Source: Clostridiales bacterium
GTDB taxonomy: Bacteria; Bacillota; Clostridia; Saccharofermentanales; DTU023
Reading direction: 5' to 3'
Assembly: GCA_004556455.1 (NCBI GenBank)
Contig: SFGY01000006.1
Span: forward strand, 1-64,000
DNA: 64,000 bases
The notes beneath the pieces are model-generated. The model was not told the origin of the DNA. It ran no database searches and saw only the letters and a program-made list of their open reading frames with translations. Both the position numbers and the translations under genes were made by a program. Every line of letters begins with the position of its first letter. Positions within the stretch are counted from its first letter, which is position 1. Shown here piece after piece: positions 53,072 to 62,100 of this stretch.

Positions 53072-53101
53072 TGACAAGTCTTATTTAACTAGTATAAAAA
53101 C
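53072..53101 (+). promoter_or_regulatory. Orphan promoter-like sequence
   Basis: TTGACA and TATAAA separated by 16 bp just after the exporter stop. It points into a 150-bp spacer with a repeated TTGAGCTT word and then into the back of cbiC; no gene follows on this strand. It may be a chance match in AT-rich DNA. Confidence 0.3.
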
Positions 53102-53252
53102 GTTCAGAACTTGACAAATACAGCAGCAACATCCACCTTCAATACGCTTAAATAAGGGGGTGTTGAGCTTATTAATTGAGCTTGTATTTTTCTTACATTT
53201 AATTCCTCAAAATATGACTACAGCTATTTAAGACGTCAGGGTTCAGAGCTTC

Positions 53253-53924
53253 TCACTTTCGTGTGAGACTGTACATCAGGGCGTTGACGATGGCGGCGGC
53301 GACGTTGCTGCCACCCTTGCGGCCGCGGTTGACGATGGAGGGCAGGCCGCTGCGGAGAAGGATTTCCTTTGCCTCCACCACATTGACGAAGCCGACGGGC
53401 ACGCCGATGATCAGCGCAGGCTGGAGTCTCCCGGCCTCAGCCAGCTCTACAAGCCGCTTGAGCGCCGTGGGGGCGTTGCCAATGGCGAAGATGAGCGGAC
53501 CTTCCAGCTCTGCCGCTTTATCCATGGAAGCCACCGCCCGGGTTGTGCCTTCGGCCTTAGCTCTTTCGGCGATCTCCGGATCGGCCATAAAGCAGTACAC
53601 TTCCGCGCTCAGTTTTTTGAGAGCCGCCCGGTTAATCCCGGACTTAGCCATGTTCGTATCGGTGACAATGGTGCAGCCTTTTTGCAGCGTCGCCTGGGCC
53701 TTCTCGACGACGCCCTCGGAAAAGCAGAGCGAATCGGCATAGGAGAAGTCCGCGGTCGTGTGGATTACCCTCATGATGATGGGCGCGAGCACGGGATCGA
53801 GAGGATGCGGCAGCTCGCTCGCGATGATTTCAAAACTGCGCCTTTCAATCTCCATGGGCTGATGCTGCACAAAGTTCATAGGGGTCTGCTCTCTATTCTT
53901 GTTTTCTGTCATCTTTTCTGCCAT
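53253..53924 (-). CDS. cbiC: Precorrin-8X / cobalt-precorrin-8 methylmutase
   Basis: Moves a methyl group from C11 to C12 to form (cobalt-)hydrogenobyrinate/cobyrinate. The family motifs are seen: RVIHTTADFSYADSL (catalytic His near residue 60), IVTDTNMAKSGINR, AIGNAPTALKRL and PALIIGVPVGFVNVVEAK, and the end GRKGGSNVAAAIVNAL. I start at the ATG at 53924 (223 residues) with AAGGAGA upstream; the open frame reaches 54092. It is the last gene of the cbi operon visible here, 190 bp after cbiA. The AT-rich exporter lies beyond. Confidence 0.93.
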   Translation of the reverse strand: MAEKMTENKNREQTPMNFVQHQPMEIERRSFEIIASELPHPLDPVLAPIIMRVIHTTADFSYADSLCFSEGVVEKAQATLQKGCTIVTDTNMAKSGINRAALKKLSAEVYCFMADPEIAERAKAEGTTRAVASMDKAAELEGPLIFAIGNAPTALKRLVELAEAGRLQPALIIGVPVGFVNVVEAKEILLRSGLPSIVNRGRKGGSNVAAAIVNALMYSLTRK

Positions 53925-54114
53925 CGTTCTCTCCTTCTTTAACAAGCTGTTTCTCTTGCCGATCATTTCTGCTGCGGGCCTTCGGCAGCTCCTCTGCACC
54001 TCATTTCGATGCGGGAGAGCAGCTATCTCACTTTTCGACTGGGCGCTTATCTGCTGTGATGGGCGCGGGCTAGTGTCGCGATATAGCTTCATAAGATGAA
54101 GCTGTTTGCCGTCG

Positions 54115-55497
54115 TTATGGCGTAAGACTTACGGAAGCGTCTCGGTAGCGCTGCAGCGCCATCGTAAAATGCGCAAGAATCGCCGGATCTGAGGGAAAAT
54201 AGAGCTGTGGAAAGCCCGCCCAAAGGGTCTCGCTTGCATAGACGCCATCTTTCGCCTGACGTCCGCTCGCCTTGCGGGAATGACAGGCACAGGCGCTTTC
54301 CGGCAGAGTTGAGCGGTAGCGGTGAAATTCATGCACGCGAATTTCACTGCCGCCGGGGCCCAGTAATTGATCTTTTTTAGCCTGCAGAAAACCATAGCCA
54401 AAACTCTGCAGCTGCTCGCTGCTGGTGACTGAGGCCGGTACGGCTCCCACCATGGGCAGGCCGTTAAAATCCCGGTGCAGGTAGACTGCGCCACCCTGCT
54501 CGGCAAGCGCGGGAAGACCAGCAGCCAAAGCCTCGGCGATGTCCCGGCGCAGGCTCTGATTCGCGGAAAGCTGCCCGGCTCCATCCTCAATCGATCCTCC
54601 GGGGATATAAAGACCTTCCAGCCCCTGCGGCAGGCTCGCCGCGCTGAGCGGACTGAAAAAAACAAGTTCGCAGCCCGCCTCTTCCAGAGCCTTAAGATTT
54701 TCCGGGTATATTTTGTCGAAGACACGGTCGCGGGCGACGGCCACGCGGAAAGATTCACTCCCCTGGCTGCTTTTTCCTGTCATTTTCATGACGTCAGGAC
54801 AAGCACAGCAAACGTCCAGTGGCGGGGCCGTTTTGGCGATCTCCACGAGCGTTTCCAGCTTGAGCTGAGTTTCCGCCAGGCGGCCGAGCTCACGCAGCTT
54901 GCCCTGCAGATTTTCTATTTCCGCCGCTGCCTTCAAGCCCAGGCGACCTTCCGGAATTTCCAGCTCCGGCACATGGGGAAAGATACCGAGAAAGGCCACA
55001 CCTTCCTCCTGAGCGATCGCTTCAAAGAGCGACGCCATCATAGGGCTGCCCCCGTTGACGATAAAGCCCCGGATGAGCTCCGGCTTTTTCAGCTGGATAT
55101 AACCGCGGAGCATGGCCTGTAAAGACTGAGCCAGCCCCCGTCCGGGAAGCACCAGAAGCACCGGTGTATCGGTTTCCGCAGCCAGATCAAAGCTGCCATA
55201 GCGACCCTCCGGGCCAACCCCATCGTAAAAGCCCATCACCCCCTCGATGAGGGTGACACGCCCGCTGTTCTCAGCCAGCGCAACGCACAGGGCCGCCTGA
55301 TCGAGAAAAAAAGGATCGAGATTGCGCGAAGGCAAATTCAGGATTTCTCGATGGAAGGCCGGATCAATGTAGTCCGGCCCGCACTTCGCCGCGGCGATGA
55401 GGAGCCCGCGCTCCTTCAGAGCTGAGAGCAGAGCCAGCGTCAGGGTCGTTTTCCCACAGCCGGAATGTGTACCGGCAATCATCAATCGTGCGTTCAT
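54115..55497 (-). CDS. cbiA: Cobyrinate a,c-diamide synthase
   Basis: ATP- and glutamine-dependent amidation of the a and c side chains of cobyrinate. The N-terminal P-loop MIAGTHSGCGKTTLTLALL is at residues 7-25, followed by KCGPDYIDPAFH. The C-terminal class I glutaminase-like half has YIPGGSIEDGAGQLSAN and ALAEQGGAVYLHRDF, where the usual nucleophile segment is ECGGLMYL. Here the Cys is not obvious (LAEQGGAVYL), so glutamine use may be impaired or ammonia may be used. The stop-start overlap with cbiET is 4 bp (ATGA). The 460-residue length is normal. Confidence 0.92.
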   Translation of the reverse strand: MNARLMIAGTHSGCGKTTLTLALLSALKERGLLIAAAKCGPDYIDPAFHREILNLPSRNLDPFFLDQAALCVALAENSGRVTLIEGVMGFYDGVGPEGRYGSFDLAAETDTPVLLVLPGRGLAQSLQAMLRGYIQLKKPELIRGFIVNGGSPMMASLFEAIAQEEGVAFLGIFPHVPELEIPEGRLGLKAAAEIENLQGKLRELGRLAETQLKLETLVEIAKTAPPLDVCCACPDVMKMTGKSSQGSESFRVAVARDRVFDKIYPENLKALEEAGCELVFFSPLSAASLPQGLEGLYIPGGSIEDGAGQLSANQSLRRDIAEALAAGLPALAEQGGAVYLHRDFNGLPMVGAVPASVTSSEQLQSFGYGFLQAKKDQLLGPGGSEIRVHEFHRYRSTLPESACACHSRKASGRQAKDGVYASETLWAGFPQLYFPSDPAILAHFTMALQRYRDASVSLTP

Positions 55498-56804
55498 GCC
55501 TGTGCCTCCCGCTCTTGTTCCGGTCTGCCGGAGATCAGGAAAATCGGATTTTCCGCCCGCAGCAGGTGATAGCGTCCCATCTCCGTCGCACGGGTGACCG
55601 CAAGCTGCGTGATCTCAATAGCAAAACCGTGAGCTGAGAGGACATGCCGGGCTTCTTCCAGCGTCTCCAGAGTAATGGCCGTGAGCACCAGGCGAATTTG
55701 CGGATTATTCCGGCAAAGCACGGATACAATGGTCTCAAGCCTCCCCCCGCTGCCCCCGATAAATGCGGCATCCAGGGGCGGCAAAGTTTCCATTTTATCG
55801 GGGGCTTCACTGTGAATGATTTCGACATTGCCCACTTGAAAAGCCCGCAGATTCCGGCGGATCAGCTCAAGCCCCTCCGGCTCACGCTCAATGGCATAAA
55901 TTCGACCTTTCCAGGCCGCCAGCGCCATCTCCACGGTCACCGAGCCTGTGCCCGCGCCAATATCCGCAGCCCTGTCGTCCGGCGCCAGAGCCAGCTTGCT
56001 CATAATCAGAGCCCTCACTTCCGCCTTCGTCATGGGGACTTTTCCTCTAATAAAAGCGGTATCAGGCAGGCCCGTGCGCACGCGCGCATCGGCTGCAGGA
56101 TTTTCCACGGTGAGTACCGCCAGAGAACCCGGCTCCGCAAAGCGAAGCTCCGAGAGCAATCCACGCTGTATGCGCTCCCTGCTGCCTGGCTGCTTGCCTT
56201 CGCTCTCCCGCAAGATGTCGGCGGTTGAATCCAGGCTCAGGCCCAGATTCTCACCGAGCGCCGCCGGACAGCCGCCAAAACCGGCGGCACAAAGCTCGGC
56301 CAATAATTGCTCTCGTTCTTCATCTTTTCCCAGTAAAAAGAAAACGCGTTTCTCCCGGCGTAGCAGATCCACGGGATTCCCCCGGCGTCCATGCAGGCTT
56401 TGAATGGCCACATCCTGCCAGGGCAGACCCAGGCGGGCAAAAAAGCCGGAAAGGCAGGAAATACCAGGCAACAAGCGACAGTCTTCGTCCGCAAAGGCCT
56501 CCGACAAAGCCGTCCCCGCACTGAAAAAGCCGCTGTCTCCGGAAAGCAGGGCAACAGCCGCAAGCCCAGGCGCAGCTTGATTTAAAACTTCGCCAATCTC
56601 TCTGGCCGTGTAATACGGGAAAAATTCGGCCCGTGTGTCGCCCAGCAGACTTCTGGCTTCCTCCAGGAGGCGCGGCGCTCCAAAAAGCAAGTCCGCTCCG
56701 CGCAGGGCCTCGAGCGCTTCCAGGGTCAGACTTTGCGTGCCCAGGCCACAACCCAGCAGCGTGATCTTTCTTTTTTCCCTATGCCATGAATTTTGCCCAT
56801 CCAT
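55494..56804 (-). CDS. cbiET: Cobalt-precorrin-7 C5/C15 methyltransferase, fused CbiE-CbiT
   Basis: Bifunctional enzyme that methylates C5 and C15 and decarboxylates the acetate side chain. The N-terminal CbiE half has ITLLGCGLGTQSLTLEALEAL and the sulfur-amino-acid methyltransferase motif ALLSGDSGFFSAGTALSEAF. The C-terminal CbiT half begins near residue 265 with FIRGKVPMTKAEVRALIMSK and has the SAM site AADIGAGTGSVTVEMALAA. I use the ATG at 56804 (436 residues), which has GGAG 10 nt upstream and lies after the cbiJ stop; the frame is open to 56861 within cbiJ. Such fusion equals CobL of the aerobic route. Confidence 0.93.
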   Translation of the reverse strand: MDGQNSWHREKRKITLLGCGLGTQSLTLEALEALRGADLLFGAPRLLEEARSLLGDTRAEFFPYYTAREIGEVLNQAAPGLAAVALLSGDSGFFSAGTALSEAFADEDCRLLPGISCLSGFFARLGLPWQDVAIQSLHGRRGNPVDLLRREKRVFFLLGKDEEREQLLAELCAAGFGGCPAALGENLGLSLDSTADILRESEGKQPGSRERIQRGLLSELRFAEPGSLAVLTVENPAADARVRTGLPDTAFIRGKVPMTKAEVRALIMSKLALAPDDRAADIGAGTGSVTVEMALAAWKGRIYAIEREPEGLELIRRNLRAFQVGNVEIIHSEAPDKMETLPPLDAAFIGGSGGRLETIVSVLCRNNPQIRLVLTAITLETLEEARHVLSAHGFAIEITQLAVTRATEMGRYHLLRAENPIFLISGRPEQEREAQA

Positions 56805-56811
56805 TGAAGCT

Positions 56812-57696
56812 TCACTCCTTTTGTGCTGCCCTGGCTTCCAGAAGGCGCTCGATTTGCTCAAGCGAAAGCCCCTCTTCCTGAAGGGGGCGCTTCCAGATAT
56901 AAATTTTCATGCCGCAGCGGCGGGCCGCAGCGATTTTCTCCGGGAAGCCCCCGGCTGAACCCGAATCCTTCGTCAGCAGGATTTTTGCTCCTATATGCTG
57001 AAACATGGCGACGTTCAGTTCTTCACCAAAAGGCCCCTGCATACAGATGAGATGTTTCGCAGGGAAACCCGCAGCCAGGCAGGCCTCCAGGCTGTCCTTA
57101 AAGGGCAGCACACGCAGCCAGATGCGCTTTCCATAGTCACGGATCTGGCTCAGAGCCGCCGCTTCTTTAACCCCGAGGGTCGAAAACACGAGTTCGTCAT
57201 TCTCATTCAGCGCGGCGCAAAGCTGCTCCACCGTATCAAACTCACGGGCATCAGCAAGCTCTTCACTCTCGCGGAGCACACGAATCAGCGTCCGCTTACT
57301 CTGGCGGCAGGCCTCGCGGATTGAAGCCGAAACCTCCAGGGCATAGGGGTGGGTGGCGTCGATAGTGAGCGCAGGCTGAACGCGCTCCATCAGCTCCACC
57401 ATTTCCTGGGTATTCAGGCGCTTTTGCAGGACCTGCAAATTCCCCTGATCTGTGGATGTTCGACTGCCCTCATGCCTCGAACTTGAACCCAGAAGCGGCT
57501 GTTCGCAGCTCTCATGACCTGAGGCTGACGCATGACTTTCAGCAAGCCAATCCTCTTCTTCCATCAGCTCTTCCCCATAAGGGGTGGCCACCGTGATCAG
57601 GCAGCTAAAACCCAGCTCGCAGGCATGAAAGGCGAGCATTCGCCCCTCCGAGGTACCACCGAAAATGAGCAGATTGAGTTGTTCAGAATCAGGCAT
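56812..57696 (-). CDS. cbiJ: Cobalt-precorrin-6A reductase
   Basis: NAD(P)H-dependent reduction of the macrocycle. The start LLIFGGTSEGRMLAFHACELG is the family nucleotide-binding motif, TIDATHPYALEVSASIREAC is diagnostic, and ILLTKDSGSAGGFPEKIAAA near the end completes it. A Ser/His/Glu-rich insertion of about 35 residues (near 55-90) interrupts the usual fold between the second strand and the TIDATHP part. The ATG at 57696 overlaps the cbiH stop by 8 bp; no strong ribosome site is seen, so translational coupling is likely. Confidence 0.92.
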   Translation of the reverse strand: MPDSEQLNLLIFGGTSEGRMLAFHACELGFSCLITVATPYGEELMEEEDWLAESHASASGHESCEQPLLGSSSRHEGSRTSTDQGNLQVLQKRLNTQEMVELMERVQPALTIDATHPYALEVSASIREACRQSKRTLIRVLRESEELADAREFDTVEQLCAALNENDELVFSTLGVKEAAALSQIRDYGKRIWLRVLPFKDSLEACLAAGFPAKHLICMQGPFGEELNVAMFQHIGAKILLTKDSGSAGGFPEKIAAARRCGMKIYIWKRPLQEEGLSLEQIERLLEARAAQKE

Positions 57697-58450
57697 GAGC
57701 CATCTCTTTCTCTTTCTCCGCTTCAAGGTGATAACCGCGCAGCGTCACCATGCGCCCATCAATCACCCGCGTCGCTTCGTTGCCGATAAAGACGGTGCTC
57801 AGCATATCCACCTGCCTGTCTTTCAGCTCTTCCAGCGTGAGCAGCTCCATGCTTTCCCCCGGACGGCCGATCTGGCGACAGATCCCGCAGACCGTCCGGC
57901 CCGAAAACTTCTGCAAAAAGATTTTCGCCGCTTTGCGCAGAACCTCTGTCCGGCGTTTACTTCCGGGGTTATAGAGTACCGTGCAGAAACCCCCTTCTGC
58001 CGCAGCCCTCAAGCGCTTTTCTATGGTCTCCCAGGGCGTGAGCAGATCGGAAAGGGAAATGCAGACAAAGTCATTTGTCAGCGGCGAACCGAGCAGAGCC
58101 GCTCCGGAGAGGGCGGCGCTGATGCCAGAGATAATTTCAATTTCGCAGGGAGGCGTCTCACCGGCCAGCTCCAGAATCAGAGAGGCCATGCCGTAAACCC
58201 CGGGATCGCCGCTGCTGATCACCGCCACCGTCTTGCCCGAAGCCGCCAGTTCAAGAGCTTTGCGGCAGCGCTCCTCCTCGCCCATCATGCCCGTTGCGAA
58301 AACTTCTTTTTCCGGGTAGAGCGGCTTGATGAGGTCAATATAGGTCTTATAGCCGACAAAGATCTCGGCCTCACTTAGCGCTGCAAAGCAGGCCGCGCTC
58401 ATCTGCTGAGCCTGGCCCGGGCCAATACCAATCACGTAACACTTTTTCAC
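57689..58450 (-). CDS. cbiH: Cobalt-precorrin-3B C17-methyltransferase
   Basis: SAM-dependent methylation at C17 with ring contraction. CYVIGIGPGQAQQMSAACFAAL at the start and AVISSGDPGVYGMASLILEL (SAM-binding glycine motif) identify the CobJ/CbiH group, and the late VCGICRQIGRPGES and STVFIGNEATRVIDGRMVTLRGY are typical. I start at the GTG at 58450 because GAGGGGG lies 6 nt upstream; the frame is open to 58471. cbiG ends just before (58468 with overlap if the longer start is used). Confidence 0.93.
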   Translation of the reverse strand: MKKCYVIGIGPGQAQQMSAACFAALSEAEIFVGYKTYIDLIKPLYPEKEVFATGMMGEEERCRKALELAASGKTVAVISSGDPGVYGMASLILELAGETPPCEIEIISGISAALSGAALLGSPLTNDFVCISLSDLLTPWETIEKRLRAAAEGGFCTVLYNPGSKRRTEVLRKAAKIFLQKFSGRTVCGICRQIGRPGESMELLTLEELKDRQVDMLSTVFIGNEATRVIDGRMVTLRGYHLEAEKEKEMAHA

Positions 58451-58467
58451 AAAAATCCCCCTCAAGC

Positions 58468-59808
58468 TCAAGCCTGCGGCGGCTGAGCCGTATCAAAGCT
58501 CAGCGATATCGCTTCCAGCGCAATAGCGCAGGTCACCCCATCAAGACTTTGTTTGCGCAAAAGCAGGCGGCTGCCCTGACCGGCCGCCAGAACCGCACTG
58601 CGCTCACAGACGTTGTCCACGCCCGTCACCTCTTTGACAAAGGCCGAAGCGCTGAAATCGCCTTCAACGCGGGCAAGCTCTTCCTGCGAAAAGCAGAGGA
58701 AGGTCCAGGCATGACGGGCGCAACATTCAAAGATCCCCTCCTCGTTGGCCTTGAGGTCGATACTCGCCACGGCTTTGACCGCCAGAGGGCTGGCTTTCAA
58801 TTCTTTCAGACAGCGATCGACCAGCTGCTCGACTGCTTCAGAGGAAATGCCTTTGCGAGCGCCGATGCCTATATAAAGGGAGGGAACGACAATTCTCAGT
58901 TCCTCACTCTCGCGGCGCTGCCAGCTTACAGAAAAGCCGATCTCCTCCGCCTCAGTGGTCGCAGCTGCAACTTTCGGAACAGCCTCTGACAGCCCAGCAG
59001 CCGAGGGCGACAGCGCTGCAGCTTCAGAAACCGCGGTGGTTGGAGAAGACGCCTGGCGCAGCGCCCTGGCTTCGCGGCGAAGAGCTGCAGTCGGGTAATC
59101 AAGAGGATCAATGAGCGCCTCATCTCCCATCAGCGAGCTGGGTAAATCTGCTCTTTCGGGCGCTGCGGCGGTCGCTTCCCCGCCATGTTCACCTGGCTTT
59201 TGTTCCACCGCCTCTGCCCCAAGATCAAAATGAACTCCCGCCTCTTTTTCGGACTCTGAGCGATCCCTCTGCAGAAGCCTGAGCTGCTCCGGAACTTTTC
59301 CGGAGATGGGGAAATCGCTGCAGAATGTCACCGTTTTCCCCTCCAGCAGAGCGCTTGAAACGTCTTTGATTTTTTCCGGATTGCTTACAAAATAGCCATT
59401 TCTTCTCGCCCAGCTGTCCACAGCAAAAAGGCCGCGCCGGTCGGTGGCTGTCGTGATCACCGGGGTCGCAGAAAGCTCTTCAGCCACCCACTTCGTCAGT
59501 TCATTGGCTCCGCCGAGATGGCCGGACAAAAGCGAGATCACGAACTTGCCCGTTTCGTCGATCACCAGCACCGCAGGATCGCTGCTTTTACTCTGCACAA
59601 AGGGGGCGATAGCGCGAACGGCAAGTCCACAGGAACCCACAAAAATAAGGGCATCATTGCTCAGGAAATGGTTCTGCGTCCACTCCCTCAGCCTCCCTTC
59701 CGGGCAACGGCGAAGCGTACAGTCTGAGCCTCTGCCTTCTAATGCCTCTCTGAGGCGACGCCCCAGGAGCTGACCCTCACTGCTGAAACTCAAAATCGCT
59801 ATTCTCAT
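58468..59808 (-). CDS. cbiG: Cobalt-precorrin-5A hydrolase, with long low-complexity insert
   Basis: Opens the ring delta-lactone and releases the two-carbon unit in the anaerobic route. The N-terminal domain has FVGSCGLAVRAIAPFVQSKSSDPAVLVIDE and LLSGHLGGANELTKWVAEEL, and the C-terminal domain has VPSLYIGIGARKGISSEAVEQLV and the final ARVEGDFSASAFVKEVTGVDNVCERSAVL, all characteristic. Between them (about residues 190-300) is an Ala/Glu/Ser/Pro-rich insert of about 100 residues, which makes this protein longer than the usual 330-350. The ATG at 59808 has AAGGA upstream. It lies 8 bp after cbiF. Confidence 0.93.
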   Translation of the reverse strand: MRIAILSFSSEGQLLGRRLREALEGRGSDCTLRRCPEGRLREWTQNHFLSNDALIFVGSCGLAVRAIAPFVQSKSSDPAVLVIDETGKFVISLLSGHLGGANELTKWVAEELSATPVITTATDRRGLFAVDSWARRNGYFVSNPEKIKDVSSALLEGKTVTFCSDFPISGKVPEQLRLLQRDRSESEKEAGVHFDLGAEAVEQKPGEHGGEATAAAPERADLPSSLMGDEALIDPLDYPTAALRREARALRQASSPTTAVSEAAALSPSAAGLSEAVPKVAAATTEAEEIGFSVSWQRRESEELRIVVPSLYIGIGARKGISSEAVEQLVDRCLKELKASPLAVKAVASIDLKANEEGIFECCARHAWTFLCFSQEELARVEGDFSASAFVKEVTGVDNVCERSAVLAAGQGSRLLLRKQSLDGVTCAIALEAISLSFDTAQPPQA

Positions 59809-59816
59809 AGATGTCC

Positions 59817-60584
59817 TTAACCTTTCTTTTCTGAGCCAGCCTGGCGGAAAGCCGTGGAGAAGTCCGGATCGTATAGTTTAGATCGCTCGGCCTCTGCGCC
59901 TAAAAAACCGCCCACACAAATCAGCGCAAAATGATCGATGCCTTCGCGCGCACCCGTAGCGGCAAGCTGTGAAAGCGGACAGCGGAAGACTTTTTCTTCC
60001 GGCCAGCTGGCCTTATAGACAATGGCCGTTGGGGTTTCCGGTGCATAGCCCCCTTCCAGCAGCTGCCGCTGGAGTTCAGGCAATTGTCCGGCGGAGAGGA
60101 AAATCACCATGCTCGCGCCGTGCGCGGCAAAGCTCGGAATATTTTCCTTTTCCGGCACGGCCGTGCGTCCGGCCAGGCGCGTAATAATCAGGCTCTGACT
60201 GACGGCCGGAGGCGTATATTCAGCATGGAGCGCTGCAGCCGCAGCCGAGAAGCTGGAGACCCCGGGACAGATTTCATAGGCGATGCCCAGCTCATCCAGA
60301 GCGCTCATCTGCTCGCGAATCGCCCCATACAGAGAAGGATCGCCGGTGTGCAGGCGAACGCAAAGCCCGCCTTTCGCCTCACAGCTCTGCATGGCGGCAA
60401 GCACTTCCTCCAGGGTCATTTTGGCGCTGTTAAAGATCTCGCAGCCTGCCTTGCAGTTCCTGAGAAGCTCGGCATTGACCAGGGAACCCGCATAGATCAC
60501 CTGATCCGCGCGGGCGAGCAATTCCGCTCCGCGCACAGTGATTAAATCCGGAGCTCCAGGCCCCGCACCCACAAAAACAATCAC
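59817..60584 (-). CDS. cbiF: Cobalt-precorrin-4 C11-methyltransferase
   Basis: SAM-dependent methylation at C11. VFVGAGPGAPDLITVRGAELL at the start, VRLHTGDPSLYGAIREQMSAL in the middle and ICPGVSSFSAAAAALHAEYT are diagnostic for the CobM/CbiF group. The 255-residue length is normal. The start is GTG at 60584 with AAAGGAGAG about 8 nt upstream. It lies 28 bp after cbiD in the same operon. Confidence 0.94.
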   Translation of the reverse strand: MIVFVGAGPGAPDLITVRGAELLARADQVIYAGSLVNAELLRNCKAGCEIFNSAKMTLEEVLAAMQSCEAKGGLCVRLHTGDPSLYGAIREQMSALDELGIAYEICPGVSSFSAAAAALHAEYTPPAVSQSLIITRLAGRTAVPEKENIPSFAAHGASMVIFLSAGQLPELQRQLLEGGYAPETPTAIVYKASWPEEKVFRCPLSQLAATGAREGIDHFALICVGGFLGAEAERSKLYDPDFSTAFRQAGSEKKG

Positions 60585-60612
60585 GCCCTGACTCTCCTTT
60601 CGCCAGTTCTCG

Positions 60613-61893
60613 TCACTCGCAGCTCCCCTTACCCTGTGCCTGAAGCTGGCTTTGCCAGAGCTTCAGCACGTCGTCCGCATTGCGGCTCTTGCAAAGGATG
60701 GAAGGAAGCTTCGGGTCTTTTGTAAAAACCATAAAAGCCATTTCCATATCTCCGGGCATGCGCCGCTCCAGAAAATCTTCGATGCGTTCACGCAACACGG
60801 CCATAGCCCCTTCAAGCCGCCCGGCCTGAAAGAGGAGTTCCAGCGCCGCATCCGTCATCGTGCACGCGCTGATTTTATTCAGCGTCTCCAGATCCGCCCC
60901 GGCTCTGAGGGCCGCCATCAGCAGAAATTCGATGCGGCCATCACCCTGATTGGAGTGGGTGTTGGGCATACCAAGACCCAGCTTGACCATCTTGCCGATG
61001 TGACCCACGAGAAAAAGGCGGCGAAAACCAACCGTCGCCGAAAACTCAAGCGCATCGCCGATCCAGTTTGAACACTGAATGACCCTCGCTCCAGTCAGCT
61101 TGAGCTGCTGACGAATAAAATCCTCTCCATAATTGCCGGGGACCAGAAAAAATCGATCATGACCCTCGGCTTTAGCCTGTTTAATTTCTGTCCGCACTGT
61201 ATCGCGGATGGCCGCACTGCTCATCGGCTCGACGATGCCCTTCGTGCCAAGAATGGAGAGGCCGCCGATAATGCCCAGACGCGGATTAAAGGTTTTTGCA
61301 GCGACGGCTTCCCCTCCAGGTATAGATAGAATCACCTGCACATTAACGTGCGCAGCACATTCTTTCATGGCCTCGCGGACAGCCGCTTCAATCATTTGCC
61401 GCGGCACCGAGTTAATGGCTGCAGCGCCCACCGGCTGATCGAGACCGGCTTTGCTCACCCGGCCGACCCCCTCGCCCCCGTCGATAATGACCTGCGGCTG
61501 GCCATTTTGGTCTGCCGCAAGGGCGCGAACGCTTGCCACAATGGAAAGACCATCGGTAATATCCGGGTCGTCGCCTGCATCCTTAATGACTGAAACGGAA
61601 ACTTCCCCGGGAAAAATCTCATGGCTGTTTCGCCCGGCTGCCGCAAGCTGTGCCGTATCCGTGTCCTCTGTGATCTCTGAAAACACTGCGGTTACTGGGG
61701 AAAAACGGATCGTCCCGAGAGGCAGGGTCAGACTCACGCCCTCCGGTGTATGAATCTCAACCTCACGCAGGTTCGCCGATTCTGCGCCGCCGAAAAGCAG
61801 CAGGCAGGCCGCTTTGGCCGCCGCCGCTGCACAGCTCCCTGTAGTAAAACCACAGCGCAGCTCTTTGCCATCCACCCAACGTGTTCGGTCCAT
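60613..61893 (-). CDS. cbiD: Cobalt-precorrin-5B C1-methyltransferase
   Basis: Methylates C1 in the oxygen-independent route; its presence (with CbiG) shows the anaerobic pathway. LRCGFTTGSCAAAAAKAACLLL at the N-terminus, VSVIKDAGDDPDITDG and GGEGVGRVSKAGLDQPVGAAAIN are family motifs, and ILGTKGIVEPMSSAAIRDTV follows. The protein has 426 residues, a little longer than average. It is the first gene of the cbi operon, preceded by a short cobalamin-type riboswitch. CbiL and CbiB/CbiP are not in this window. Confidence 0.94.
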   Translation of the reverse strand: MDRTRWVDGKELRCGFTTGSCAAAAAKAACLLLFGGAESANLREVEIHTPEGVSLTLPLGTIRFSPVTAVFSEITEDTDTAQLAAAGRNSHEIFPGEVSVSVIKDAGDDPDITDGLSIVASVRALAADQNGQPQVIIDGGEGVGRVSKAGLDQPVGAAAINSVPRQMIEAAVREAMKECAAHVNVQVILSIPGGEAVAAKTFNPRLGIIGGLSILGTKGIVEPMSSAAIRDTVRTEIKQAKAEGHDRFFLVPGNYGEDFIRQQLKLTGARVIQCSNWIGDALEFSATVGFRRLFLVGHIGKMVKLGLGMPNTHSNQGDGRIEFLLMAALRAGADLETLNKISACTMTDAALELLFQAGRLEGAMAVLRERIEDFLERRMPGDMEMAFMVFTKDPKLPSILCKSRNADDVLKLWQSQLQAQGKGSCE

Positions 61894-62027
61894 GCTCGTC
61901 TATGCTCCCGCTGACCAGGACGGGGATCTTTTGAATAAAAAGAAAAGCCCCGCTGCAGAGCACCTGAAGCGAGGGCAGAAAGCTGCAGAAGCAGCTCCAA
62001 GCCATATTCTCCGGTGTCCGCAAAGAA

Positions 62028-62100
62028 TACGATCCCTGGTCTCCCGACTATGACGGTAACGCACTTGTGCGGGACTTTCACCCGACTTTCCCAGCTCATT
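62028..62100 (-). promoter_or_regulatory. Short cobalamin-type riboswitch upstream of cbiD
   Basis: On the minus strand GGGAAAGTCGGGTGAAAGTCCCGCAC, split here as GGGAAAGTC, GGGTGAAAGTCC and CGCAC, then GCGTTACCGTCATAGTCGGG and GAGACCAGGG. The core matches cobalamin riboswitches, but the central GCCACT/GGGAAGG domain is missing, which fits the short (class II or AdoCbl-variant) type. A promoter TTGCGT-17 bp-TATGAT lies just upstream (near 62108-62137). An AGCTGC/GCAGCT hairpin between aptamer and cbiD (about 61980-61997) may be part of the expression platform. Confidence 0.85.
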
